Source: an uncultured Eubacteriaceae bacterium
GTDB taxonomy: Bacteria > Bacillota > Clostridia > Eubacteriales > Eubacteriaceae
NCBI GenBank assembly: GCA_947630385.1
Contig: CANRHG010000013.1
Location: forward strand, 1-21,966
Length of the DNA stretch: 21,966 nucleotides
Reading direction: 5' to 3'
In this document: one piece after another, positions 1 to 5,942 of the stretch
How positions within the stretch are numbered: position 1 is the stretch's first letter
Layout: each line of letters opens with the position of its first letter
Program-made: the position numbers and the translations under genes
The notes under the pieces: generated by a model
What the model saw: only the letters and a program-made list of their open reading frames with translations
What the model was told of the DNA's origin: nothing
Databases searched by the model: none

Positions 1-734
1 GCGTAGTACCGGTATATGAGGCCCACGTCGAAGATTACGGCTGGATGCCGGCGGTCCGTGCGGGTGAGTTTGCGGGAACGCGCGGCGAACACAAGCGCAT
101 CGAATGTTTTAAGATCAACTTAGAAGGCATAAATGCGGCTAACTACGATATCTGGTACCGCGCGCACGTTCAGGATTACGGCTGGCTAGACTGGGCCAAA
201 AACGGGGAAAGCTCCGGAACGTCAAACCATGCCTTTAGATGTGAAGCCCTGGAACTTAAGCTGACACCAAAAAATAGCGCTGCGCCGGGAGCTACCGACG
301 TTCCCGCGGTAGAAGCATATTCGAGAGAGGAAGGCGAAAATATGTTCTACGTCAACATGCTTCGTATGCAAAACGGTGCCGGTAAGCTTACGGGTGATCC
401 GGTCGTCCACGAGATCACGGTGATTCGCGCCAATGAACTCAAAGCTAATTATTCCCATACCCGCCCAGATGGCAGAGATTGTTTTTCAGCGATCGACGAT
501 TACGAGCTATCCCATGGAATAACGAACCGGATCGGTGCCGCGGCAGAGAACATCTGTGCTTATGGCGGCTTAGGCATTAATCCGCTTGATTCATATACAT
601 GGTGGAGCGAATCCCCGGGCCATAGAACAAATATGTTAAATGGAAACTACCGGTACATGGGTTACGTATCGGTAAGCCACGAAGGGGGCAATCCTTACCA
701 CAGCTTTGCGGCCCAAGAATTCGCCAACCGTTAA
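1..734 (+). CDS. Secreted ChW-repeat / CAP (SCP, YkwD-like) domain protein, 5' end outside the window
   Basis: The open frame runs in from the left edge (first full codon at base 3), so the N-terminus and any signal peptide are missing; the ATG at 45 lies inside a repeat and is not the start. The first ~85 codons hold the end of one ChW repeat (EDYGWMPAV, GTRGEHKRIECFKINL) and one complete repeat (YRAHVQDYGWLDWAKNGE, then GTSNHAFRCEALELKL). From about base 300 to the stop is a CAP domain with its usual signature: SHTRPDG (His), AAENIC (Glu), SESPGHRTNML (Glu/His) and a final Gly/aromatic-rich strand ending FAAQEFANR. CAP domains of the YkwD type are extracellular; their bacterial activity is unclear. 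ChW repeats are thought to bind the cell surface. The large protein at 5943-10713 ends in the same kind of repeat, so both may be anchored alike. A strong terminator follows. Confidence 0.88.
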   Translation, partial: VVPVYEAHVEDYGWMPAVRAGEFAGTRGEHKRIECFKINLEGINAANYDIWYRAHVQDYGWLDWAKNGESSGTSNHAFRCEALELKLTPKNSAAPGATDVPAVEAYSREEGENMFYVNMLRMQNGAGKLTGDPVVHEITVIRANELKANYSHTRPDGRDCFSAIDDYELSHGITNRIGAAAENICAYGGLGINPLDSYTWWSESPGHRTNMLNGNYRYMGYVSVSHEGGNPYHSFAAQEFANR

Positions 735-748
735 GTGATTAGAAAAAT

Positions 749-776
749 AAGGCACCTTCGGGTGTCTTTTTTGTAT
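749..776 (+). terminator. Rho-independent terminator of the ChW/CAP gene
   Basis: GGCACC and GGTGTC (751-756 and 761-766) form a 6-bp stem (one G-U) closed by a TTCG tetraloop and are followed by a run of six T. It starts 15 bases after the stop codon. Confidence 0.85.
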
Positions 777-810
777 CTATAATCTCTTGTAATAAGATCA
801 GGTGAAACTA

Positions 811-857
811 AAAAAAGCTCCGGGACCATTGTTTTGTATTGGTCTCGGAGCTTTTTG
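811..857 (-). terminator. Terminator of the 866-2533 operon, probably bidirectional
   Basis: Arms 812-828 and 840-856 pair over 17 positions (AAAAAGCTCC...GGAGCTTTTT) with an 11-base loop. On the minus strand it lies just after the stop codon at 866 and ends in T6. On the plus strand it also ends in T5, so it could back up the terminator at 749-776. Confidence 0.8.
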
Positions 858-865
858 GTAAAAAC

Positions 866-1441
866 TTAAAAGAGAGAGTAATCCTGATTGCTGTGTTTGA
901 TGGTCAAATAAAGAACGTAGACCGTAATCCCAAAGATCAGAATCACGTTTAATCCCGGGAAAAGGAAAGAATTGATAAAAGCCAAAAGCAGCAAAGCGTA
1001 CAAGGGAATTGTTTCCTTTTTGCTGGCTTCGGACGAAAACGTTATGTTCGGATTGTCCTTTTTCAACAGCCTTTCGGTGAACGTATTGGTCACGATACAG
1101 ATAAAGATCAGGGCCACGTATACGGCCTGTGGGGTCGTATCGTCCGGAAAATGTTCGATCCAACTGGTAGCAAACGGGATCAGAGCTAAAAAGATCATCC
1201 AGAGTCCGACGGAAACGACGACATCCGCGGTAACGTTCTGTACATGGGCAAACTCTTTGGTGTGGTAATACCAAATGATGTAAATCAAAAAGAAACTGTT
1301 AAAATGCGCCAGAAGCGTTTGCCACTGATCGATTAAGGCGTGATAGTCTCCTTCGAGCGGTGTGGTCAATTGTAAAACCATGATCGTTGCCGCGATGGAT
1401 ACGACGCCACTGACAAAACCTTGAAGTGTTGAATTTTTCAT
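866..1441 (-). CDS. TMEM175-family (DUF1211) integral membrane protein, putative potassium channel
   Basis: The 191-residue protein has about six hydrophobic spans (roughly 7-27, 44-62, 70-93, 105-123, 142-160, 164-183), the fold size of bacterial TMEM175 channels, which form tetrameric K+ channels in the plasma membrane. Family-like stretches are the first helix (SGVVSIAATIMVLQL), FFLIYIIWYYHTKEFAHVQ and IFLALIPFATSW. The hallmark FSDG at the start of helix 1 is here FVSG, so the usual Asp is missing; gating or selectivity may differ. The ATG directly abuts the stop codon of the upstream wall-hydrolase gene with no gap, and the nearest AGGAGG is about 16 bases upstream inside that gene, so translation is probably coupled. 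Family assignment is good; ion selectivity is inference. Confidence 0.75.
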   Translation of the reverse strand: MKNSTLQGFVSGVVSIAATIMVLQLTTPLEGDYHALIDQWQTLLAHFNSFFLIYIIWYYHTKEFAHVQNVTADVVVSVGLWMIFLALIPFATSWIEHFPDDTTPQAVYVALIFICIVTNTFTERLLKKDNPNITFSSEASKKETIPLYALLLLAFINSFLFPGLNVILIFGITVYVLYLTIKHSNQDYSLF

Positions 1442-2533
1442 TTAAAAGTACCAATTCCCTCCTATGTTGACCGAACCGTCCGTTTTATAACTGCGGAAGT
1501 TCAGATAACTATGGCTTCGCTTACCACCGAGCGCGTCCGTTACGGCTTGACGTACGGCAGTAGACGAGTTTCCTAAAAACTGCTGATAGTATCCGTCTAG
1601 GTATGAAGCAAATTGTCCGGGAGCCGTGAGAACGCTTACCGGATCGTCTGGATAATCCGGACTCTCAACGCGGTTCATTACACAGCTCATAACAGCCAGG
1701 GCTCCTTCGTAACTGCTGCCGCCTTCGTGTTCGACTATAGCGCAGACCAGATCGAAGTCATCTAAAATCAACGGTGTTCCGTTATAACCGTAAGAAGCCG
1801 AGTTGTAAGAAGATGTAAAATCGCCGTTTCCGATTCGGATCACTTCCGTAACGGGTTCGATCAACGTCTCTTCTGAAATTTTATCCCTATGGGTGGGCTT
1901 ACCGTTTTCATAATAAACGTCTTCGGTCACGATCTTTCTTCCTTCAATTCCCGGTACGTCGATCTCAACGGTTCCAGCGGGTAGATTCGAGTCGTAGTTT
2001 TGTTCGGTCTCGTATGGAATGGCTTCTTCCCGGTCCTGACGTTCCTGCGTTTTACGAAGAACGTTAATCGTCGTCGTTTCAAGATTTAAAGCCGTATCCA
2101 AACCCGGATCGGTCGTGTCGCTCGGAGCCAGATCAATGTCGGATTCTTCGATAAGTTCACGGACGGTCTCAGCACCGGTCGAAAATTCCATGCTTCTACC
2201 GTCGACATTGATCGTCCCGCTGACAACGCGGTTTCCCGTAATATCATCCTGATCTATGTCGGCTACTTTTGTATCGAGGTCGACGTCGTAGATATAATCC
2301 TCATTCGTAGGAAGATTGTTTTCATCTAGCACCTCTCGCAAGCTTTTGTTAAGATTAACTTCATAGATGGTTACGTATTCGGGAGCTTCAATTGGAGTTG
2401 AGCGGTTGTTGATTTTAACGGTGATATCTTTTGTATTGTAGTAAACAGCGAAAACTCCGCTGGTGATGGTGAAAATTAAGAGCCCGACAATAATAAGTAT
2501 TTTTGTCTTGTTTTCCCTTAAAAAATTACTCAT
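1442..2533 (-). CDS. Membrane-anchored G5-domain cell wall hydrolase (SleB-like)
   Basis: The 363-residue protein has a short cytoplasmic N-terminus and one membrane segment (about 11-31), then extracellular domains. Residues ~36-90 and ~102-160 look like DUF348/ubiquitin-like repeats of the YabE/Rpf type (KSLREVLDENNLPT; ETVRELIEESDI). Residues ~160-236 form a G5 domain (EAIPYETEQNYDSNLPAGT ... EPVTEVIRIG). Residues ~255-363 are a SleB/hydrolase_2 domain: AIVEHEGGSSYEGALAV, CVMNRVESPDYPDDPVSVL, PGQFASY and terminal GGNWYF. E268 or E270 is the likely catalytic Glu. Such enzymes cleave peptidoglycan as lytic transglycosylases or amidases; a housekeeping wall-remodelling role is more likely than spore germination given the G5 architecture, but this is not shown. 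The ATG has a GGAG ribosome site and a strong promoter upstream. Confidence 0.87.
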   Translation of the reverse strand: MSNFLRENKTKILIIVGLLIFTITSGVFAVYYNTKDITVKINNRSTPIEAPEYVTIYEVNLNKSLREVLDENNLPTNEDYIYDVDLDTKVADIDQDDITGNRVVSGTINVDGRSMEFSTGAETVRELIEESDIDLAPSDTTDPGLDTALNLETTTINVLRKTQERQDREEAIPYETEQNYDSNLPAGTVEIDVPGIEGRKIVTEDVYYENGKPTHRDKISEETLIEPVTEVIRIGNGDFTSSYNSASYGYNGTPLILDDFDLVCAIVEHEGGSSYEGALAVMSCVMNRVESPDYPDDPVSVLTAPGQFASYLDGYYQQFLGNSSTAVRQAVTDALGGKRSHSYLNFRSYKTDGSVNIGGNWYF

Positions 2534-2551
2534 TTGAGTTCTCCGTTTCTA

Positions 2552-2580
2552 ATTTTAAAAACATTTTTATTTAGTGTCAA
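2552..2580 (-). promoter_or_regulatory. Sigma-A-type promoter of the wall hydrolase/TMEM175 operon
   Basis: On the minus strand TTGACA (2575-2580) is separated by exactly 17 bp from TAAAAT (2552-2557), a near-consensus promoter ~20 bp before the hydrolase ATG. Its -35 overlaps the GTG at 2574 of the divergent methyltransferase frame, which favours the ATG at 2583 as that gene's start. Confidence 0.75.
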
Positions 2581-2582
2581 CC

Positions 2583-3941
2583 ATGAAGAAAAACAGTGAA
2601 GTCGTTTTAAACGTTAAAAAACTCAAAAAATTAAACGAGGCCATAGCGGTGCCTGAGGGAGAGTCCCAGCCGGAGGTACTGATCAAAAACGTACTGCCGG
2701 GTCAGACCGTAAAGGCGAAGGTAACGAAAAAAAGAGGACAAAGAATTTGGGCTAAAAAGCTTGAGACTTTAAAGCCGGCCGAAAAGGAGGTCACGGCCGT
2801 CTGTAAAAACTTTGGTCGGTGCGGTGGCTGCCTCTTTCTTAATTTAAATTATGAGGACGAACTGGCTTTAAAAGAAAACTACCTTAGAGAGTTATTTAAG
2901 GATTATAACTTTTTGGGACTGACCTCTTCACCGGTCCCTGCCCATTATCGCAACAAAATGGAATATAGCTTTGGCGACGAACAAAAAGACGGGGAGATGA
3001 GGTTAGGCCTACACGAAAGGGAGCGCTTTTATAACGTCTTAGATACCGATAACTGTCTTTTGACCGACGTGGATTTCGACCGGATTCGAAAGGCGGTCTT
3101 GGGTCACGTCAAAGACCGTTATGGTTTATATAAGAAAACATCGAGGGAAGGCTTTTTACGGCATCTGATCGTACGGAAAACTTCGATCGGGGAGATTCTG
3201 GTAAATCTCGTGACCGCGAGTTCGGACGTGCTTGACGAGGCTGCTTTCGTAAAAGCTTTGTTAGAGGAAGATCTTGACGGAAAAATCGTCGGTATCTTAC
3301 ACACCATAAACGATAGTGTTGCGGACGCGGTCATCCCGGAAAAAGTTCGTCTGCTTTGGGGAAAAGATGAGATCAATGAAGAACTTTTGGGACTTAATTT
3401 TAAAATTTCGCCTTTTTCCTTTTTCCAGGTCAATAAAGAGGGAACCGAAGTTTTATATAAAAAGGTAAGAAACCTGATCGAAGAAAGTTTTCCGGACGAA
3501 AAACCGCTTGTTTTTGATCTTTACAGTGGAACGGGAACCATCGCCCAGATCGTATCACCGCTAGCTAAAAGAGTTTTGGCTATCGAGATCGTCGAAGAAG
3601 CCGTAAAGAAAGCAAGAGAGAACGCGAAAATTAACGGCTTAGATAACATCGTCTTTCGGGCCGGGGATGTTTTAAAAGAGATCGATGAGATCGTCGAAAT
3701 TCCGGATCTCATCATCCTCGATCCGCCAAGAGAAGGGATCCGTCCAAAGGCCTTAAAAAAGATCTTGGAATTTGGACCCGAATATTTTATCTATATTTCC
3801 TGTAGCCCCGAAAGCTTAAAAAGAGACCTAGCAGCATTTGAAGAAGCGGGGTATGAAGTAGAAAGCCTGGAGTCCGTCGATATGTTTCCCCGTACGGCCC
3901 ACGTTGAGACGGTCGCTCTACTAAAACACAGAGTCGATTAA
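2583..3941 (+). CDS. rlmD: 23S rRNA (uracil-C5)-methyltransferase, RlmD/RlmCD (RumA) type
   Basis: This SAM-dependent enzyme makes 5-methyluridine in 23S rRNA (U1939, and also U747 in the dual-specific enzymes of many Bacillota). The 452-residue protein starts with a TRAM-like beta region (to ~65). Four cysteines that should hold a 4Fe-4S cluster follow: C74, C80, C83 (CKNFGRCGGC) and C158 (DNCLLTD). The methyltransferase domain shows FFQVNKEG, the SAM loop FDLYSGTGTIAQ, ILDPPREG, catalytic C407 in ISCSPESLKRDL and the basic Glu in HVETV. The frame also allows a GTG nine bases earlier, but neither start has a clear ribosome site. Transcribed divergently from the wall hydrolase operon. Full length for the family; which uracils it modifies cannot be told. 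Confidence 0.92.
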   Translation: MKKNSEVVLNVKKLKKLNEAIAVPEGESQPEVLIKNVLPGQTVKAKVTKKRGQRIWAKKLETLKPAEKEVTAVCKNFGRCGGCLFLNLNYEDELALKENYLRELFKDYNFLGLTSSPVPAHYRNKMEYSFGDEQKDGEMRLGLHERERFYNVLDTDNCLLTDVDFDRIRKAVLGHVKDRYGLYKKTSREGFLRHLIVRKTSIGEILVNLVTASSDVLDEAAFVKALLEEDLDGKIVGILHTINDSVADAVIPEKVRLLWGKDEINEELLGLNFKISPFSFFQVNKEGTEVLYKKVRNLIEESFPDEKPLVFDLYSGTGTIAQIVSPLAKRVLAIEIVEEAVKKARENAKINGLDNIVFRAGDVLKEIDEIVEIPDLIILDPPREGIRPKALKKILEFGPEYFIYISCSPESLKRDLAAFEEAGYEVESLESVDMFPRTAHVETVALLKHRVD

Positions 3942-3944
3942 AAT

Positions 3945-3977
3945 CTTGGAGGGAGTCAGTCCCTCCTTTATTTTTCT
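3945..3977 (+). terminator. Rho-independent terminator of the rRNA methyltransferase gene
   Basis: GGAGGGA (3948-3954), a 5-base loop, and TCCCTCC (3960-3966) form a perfect 7-bp GC-rich stem followed by TTTATTTTT, seven bases after the stop codon. Confidence 0.88.
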
Positions 3978-4042
3978 CGTAGTTTAAAGCTCTTCAAAGA
4001 GATTCTCTTTATTGTAGATAGTTTTATTTCTTAGTACGGCTA

Positions 4043-4603
4043 TTACTGCTCAATATATTTTTTGACCGTCGCGGGGACGCCAGCTGCCAAAGCGTTGTCC
4101 GGCAGGTCTTTAGTTACTACGCTTCCGGCAGCGATCACGCAACCGCTTCCAATAGTTACGCCTTGTAGGATAGAGACGTTCGCTCCTAACCAGCAGTTGT
4201 CGCCTATATGAATTGGGAGGGCTCTCTCCAGTCCCTTGTTTCGGTCGATGTAATTAAGAGGGTGGCTTGAAGTATAAAAGCCACAGAACGGACCGATAAA
4301 AGCGTTTTTCCCGATGTCAATGGTATTGCCATCCATAAAATAGCAGCCGTGGTTGACAAAGACGTTCTCGCCAAAGTGTGTGTTAAATCCGTAATCAAAA
4401 TAAACCGGTGCTAGTAAAGTTAAACCTTCAGGAACGCTACCACCCAAAAGTTTCTTTAGTGCTTCGAACTGTTCTTTGCTTTCTGGCCTGGAATGATTGA
4501 AATCAAAACAAAGAAATTCGGCCGCTCTCCGTTTTCCAAGTAGCTCTGGATCGAAATTAGCGTCGTGCCACTTACCTTTTTGCATTTTTTCAATTTCTGT
4601 CAT
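4043..4603 (-). CDS. Maltose/galactoside O-acetyltransferase family protein (left-handed beta-helix)
   Basis: The 186-residue protein matches the LacA/Maa type of acetyl-CoA-dependent O-acetyltransferases in length and order. It has an N-terminal Mac-like helical region (EKMQKGKWHDANFDPELLGKR), then hexapeptide turns forming a left-handed beta-helix (VFVNHGCYFMDGNTIDIG, IGDNCWLGANVSILQGVTIG, CVIAAGSVVTKD) and the closing AAGVPATV. H114 in TSSHPLN is the expected catalytic His. The acceptor is probably a sugar but cannot be read from sequence. An in-frame ATG 42 bases upstream would add MYNQFISMKIGSRI; I prefer 4603 because the family starts MTE(I/M)EKM and GGAAG lies about 8 bases before. It stands alone, with no cytoplasmic partner nearby. 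Confidence 0.88.
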   Translation of the reverse strand: MTEIEKMQKGKWHDANFDPELLGKRRAAEFLCFDFNHSRPESKEQFEALKKLLGGSVPEGLTLLAPVYFDYGFNTHFGENVFVNHGCYFMDGNTIDIGKNAFIGPFCGFYTSSHPLNYIDRNKGLERALPIHIGDNCWLGANVSILQGVTIGSGCVIAAGSVVTKDLPDNALAAGVPATVKKYIEQ

Positions 4604-4727
4604 TATTCTACTTCCAATCTTCATTGAGATAAACTGATTGTACAATACAGCAGGTTTATAATTAAGAATTTCTGTTTTGAGTTTTTTATTGAGAGAGAAG
4701 TATTCTTAGAAGCTCGAAAACCTGTTT

Positions 4728-4778
4728 AAATTTAAATCCCACCTAAAAGTTAGTACATTTCTGTACTTACTTTAATGT
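4728..4778. repeat. 51-bp dispersed hairpin repeat, copy 1
   Basis: AAATTTAAATC (4728-4738), two bases, then a 17-base arm (4741-4757), loop TTTC and an opposing 17-base arm (4762-4778). Arms pair at 14 of 17 positions. The left arm, loop and preceding 11-mer recur at the same spacing at 12116-12166. On the minus strand the right arm plus the adjoining bases give TTGACA with TGTACT 18 bp further on, so it might also carry a weak promoter facing the acetyltransferase. Confidence 0.75.
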
Positions 4779-5105
4779 CAATACCGGTTTTTGTTTGAAA
4801 CTTCTTATTTAAAGGGATTTGAATTTTGAGCAAAGTATTAGTGCTAGTATTTATTAACGGGTTTTGACCTTACGGTTAACATTGCATAATTTGACCAAAA
4901 AATACAGTAGGTAAAAACGTCGAAAAATCAGCTAACGAGAATTATACATTTTAAATGAATAATATACAGTAATACCTATCTAGAAAGGAAGATTATATAC
5001 GATCATCTTTCAATTATCTTGGCACGATATTCTTAAAATCCGCAACTTACTTTCGCATTTTTCTTATAGCAGGCAACACTGAGCCGTTTTATTCCAAACG
5101 GGCGT

Positions 5106-5139
5106 GGAATTTGACAAAATTCCTGTAATGTGGTTTATT
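5106..5139 (+). promoter_or_regulatory. Candidate promoter with an operator-like palindrome over its -35
   Basis: TTGACA (5111-5116) lies 17 bp before TTTATT (5134-5139). The perfect inverted repeat GGAATTT-GACA-AAATTCC (5106-5123) covers the -35, and CCGTTT/AAACGG pairs just upstream (about 5084-5100). The arrangement would suit a repressed promoter, and the only downstream product before a terminator is ~90 nt. Confidence 0.45.
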
Positions 5140-5145
5140 CCAGAT

Positions 5146-5238
5146 ACTGCATATTATTCATCGTTTATGCAATTGCTTTTGTTGGTATTTGGTTAGCCCG
5201 AAGTCTCTCGAGTATTTTGAGAGACTTCGGGCTTTTTT
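5146..5238 (+). ncRNA. Putative short transcript (small RNA or attenuated leader)
   Basis: The start is estimated from the promoter at 5111-5139 and the end from the terminator at 5195-5238, giving ~90 nt with no ribosome site plus start codon of note. A strong terminator with no protein gene before it needs an explanation: either an independent small RNA, or a leader that stops transcription before the adhesin gene unless antiterminated. No known riboswitch or T-box pattern was recognised. Confidence 0.3.
5195..5238 (+). terminator. Very strong rho-independent terminator with no coding gene upstream
   Basis: Arms 5195-5209 (AGCCCGAAGTCTCTC) and 5219-5233 are perfectly complementary over 15 bp with a 9-base loop, followed by T6. 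It lies 17 bases left of the left 28-bp inverted repeat. Confidence 0.85.
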
Positions 5239-5254
5239 GTTTTTATATTCAAGA

Positions 5255-5282
5255 TACCGCCACAAAAGTGGGAACATTTAAA
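5255..5282 (+). repeat. 28-bp inverted repeat, left arm
   Basis: TACCGCCACAAAAGTGG followed by GAACATTTAAA. It matches the reverse complement of 5897-5924 at 26 of 28 positions, with identity ending sharply at both sides. The core CCAC-AAAA-GTGG is itself an inverted repeat with an asymmetric centre, the form of a recombinase or dimeric-protein site. Confidence 0.85.
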
Positions 5283-5896
5283 TATAACTTTTACCCGGAT
5301 TTTTCGCAGGATTTTTCGTTGTTATTTTCACTATTGTTCCGTGGTTCTATAGCCTTCTTTCTTAAATTAGTTCTATAAGAGTTTAGGAATTGGAAATAAG
5401 TTAGCCAGTGGAATTAAGCTCACCGGCGCTTTTATAAGTTTCAGATCAGCCAAGACCTGTTCTCTTTAGCTAAGAACTTTCGGTTTTAGCTGGGAGGATT
5501 TAAGAGGATAAATCCAGAACAAGATTGGAAACTTGGATATTTCGGCTTGACTTCACTTTGAAAACTTAAATCTAATATTTTTAATTCCTTATTGATTTAA
5601 ATCAGTTTTCGAAATGACTTTTTGGTCTTGTGGTACCATCTCCTAACCGATTCTTATTTAATCTATAAGAGTTCAAGATGGATGGGATTTCCATAAAATT
5701 GCCGTTTAGGGAAAATAATCGCATCAGGATTTGTAATAGCTAAGTTTTCGAAAACTCGTCACAAACTACGTATTTTGAATTCCTTGATTATCTAAGTTTA
5801 CTTTTAAATCTTTTCCAAATAAAACTATTGCGGACTTTTTCAAAAATCTCATAGAGGTATGATTGCCTAATTTATTTTTCTGTCGCTTGTAGGTAT
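5283..5896. other. 614-bp non-coding segment bounded by the 28-bp inverted repeats
   Basis: AT-rich, with no plausible gene. It contains a candidate promoter pointing at the adhesin gene (5547-5576) and a 12-bp direct repeat TCTATAAGAGTT at 5372 and 5662. It could be an invertible control segment or the interior of a MITE-like element with TA at both ends; no recombinase or transposase gene lies in the window. Confidence 0.5.
5547..5576 (+). promoter_or_regulatory. Candidate promoter inside the inverted-repeat segment, facing the adhesin gene
   Basis: TTGACT (5547-5552) and TCTAAT (5571-5576) are 18 bp apart. It is the best match I see between the terminator at 5238 and the gene start, about 370 bp before the TTG. 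A TATGAT at 5858-5863 is closer but lacks a recognisable -35. Confidence 0.3.
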
Positions 5897-5924
5897 TTTA
5901 AATGCTTCCACTTTTGTGGCGGTA
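5897..5924 (-). repeat. 28-bp inverted repeat, right arm
   Basis: Reverse complement of 5255-5282 with two mismatches. It ends nine bases before the ribosome site (AGAGG at 5933-5937) of the adhesin gene, so inversion between the arms would exchange everything upstream of the ribosome site while leaving the coding region intact. Confidence 0.85.
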
Positions 5925-5942
5925 AATATACGAGAGGTTTTT

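Larger units (their letters stand above)
4604..5254. other. AT-rich non-coding stretch left of the inverted-repeat segment
   Basis: No convincing gene was found. It holds the acetyltransferase leader, one copy of the 51-bp hairpin repeat (4728-4778), two TTGACC hexamers (4864 and 4891) without good -10 partners, and the candidate small RNA or leader at 5106-5238. The 4779-5080 part shows nothing else that I can support. Confidence 0.5.

Noticed and set aside
798..1274. 158-codon minus-strand frame overlapping the TMEM175 gene
   Set aside because: It is out of frame with the recognisable channel, has no ribosome site and crosses the terminator.
5020..5036. TGGCAC followed by TCTT, resembling a sigma-54 promoter
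   Set aside because: The second block does not match TTGC and no enhancer-binding protein gene is present.
5130..5378. 82-codon open frame from GTG
   Set aside because: It runs through the strong terminator and the left inverted repeat, has no ribosome site and no protein-like pattern.
5916..5942. GTG 5916 as the adhesin start
   Set aside because: It lies inside the inverted repeat and places charged residues before the signal peptide; TTG 5943 has AGAGG at proper distance and a clean signal peptide.
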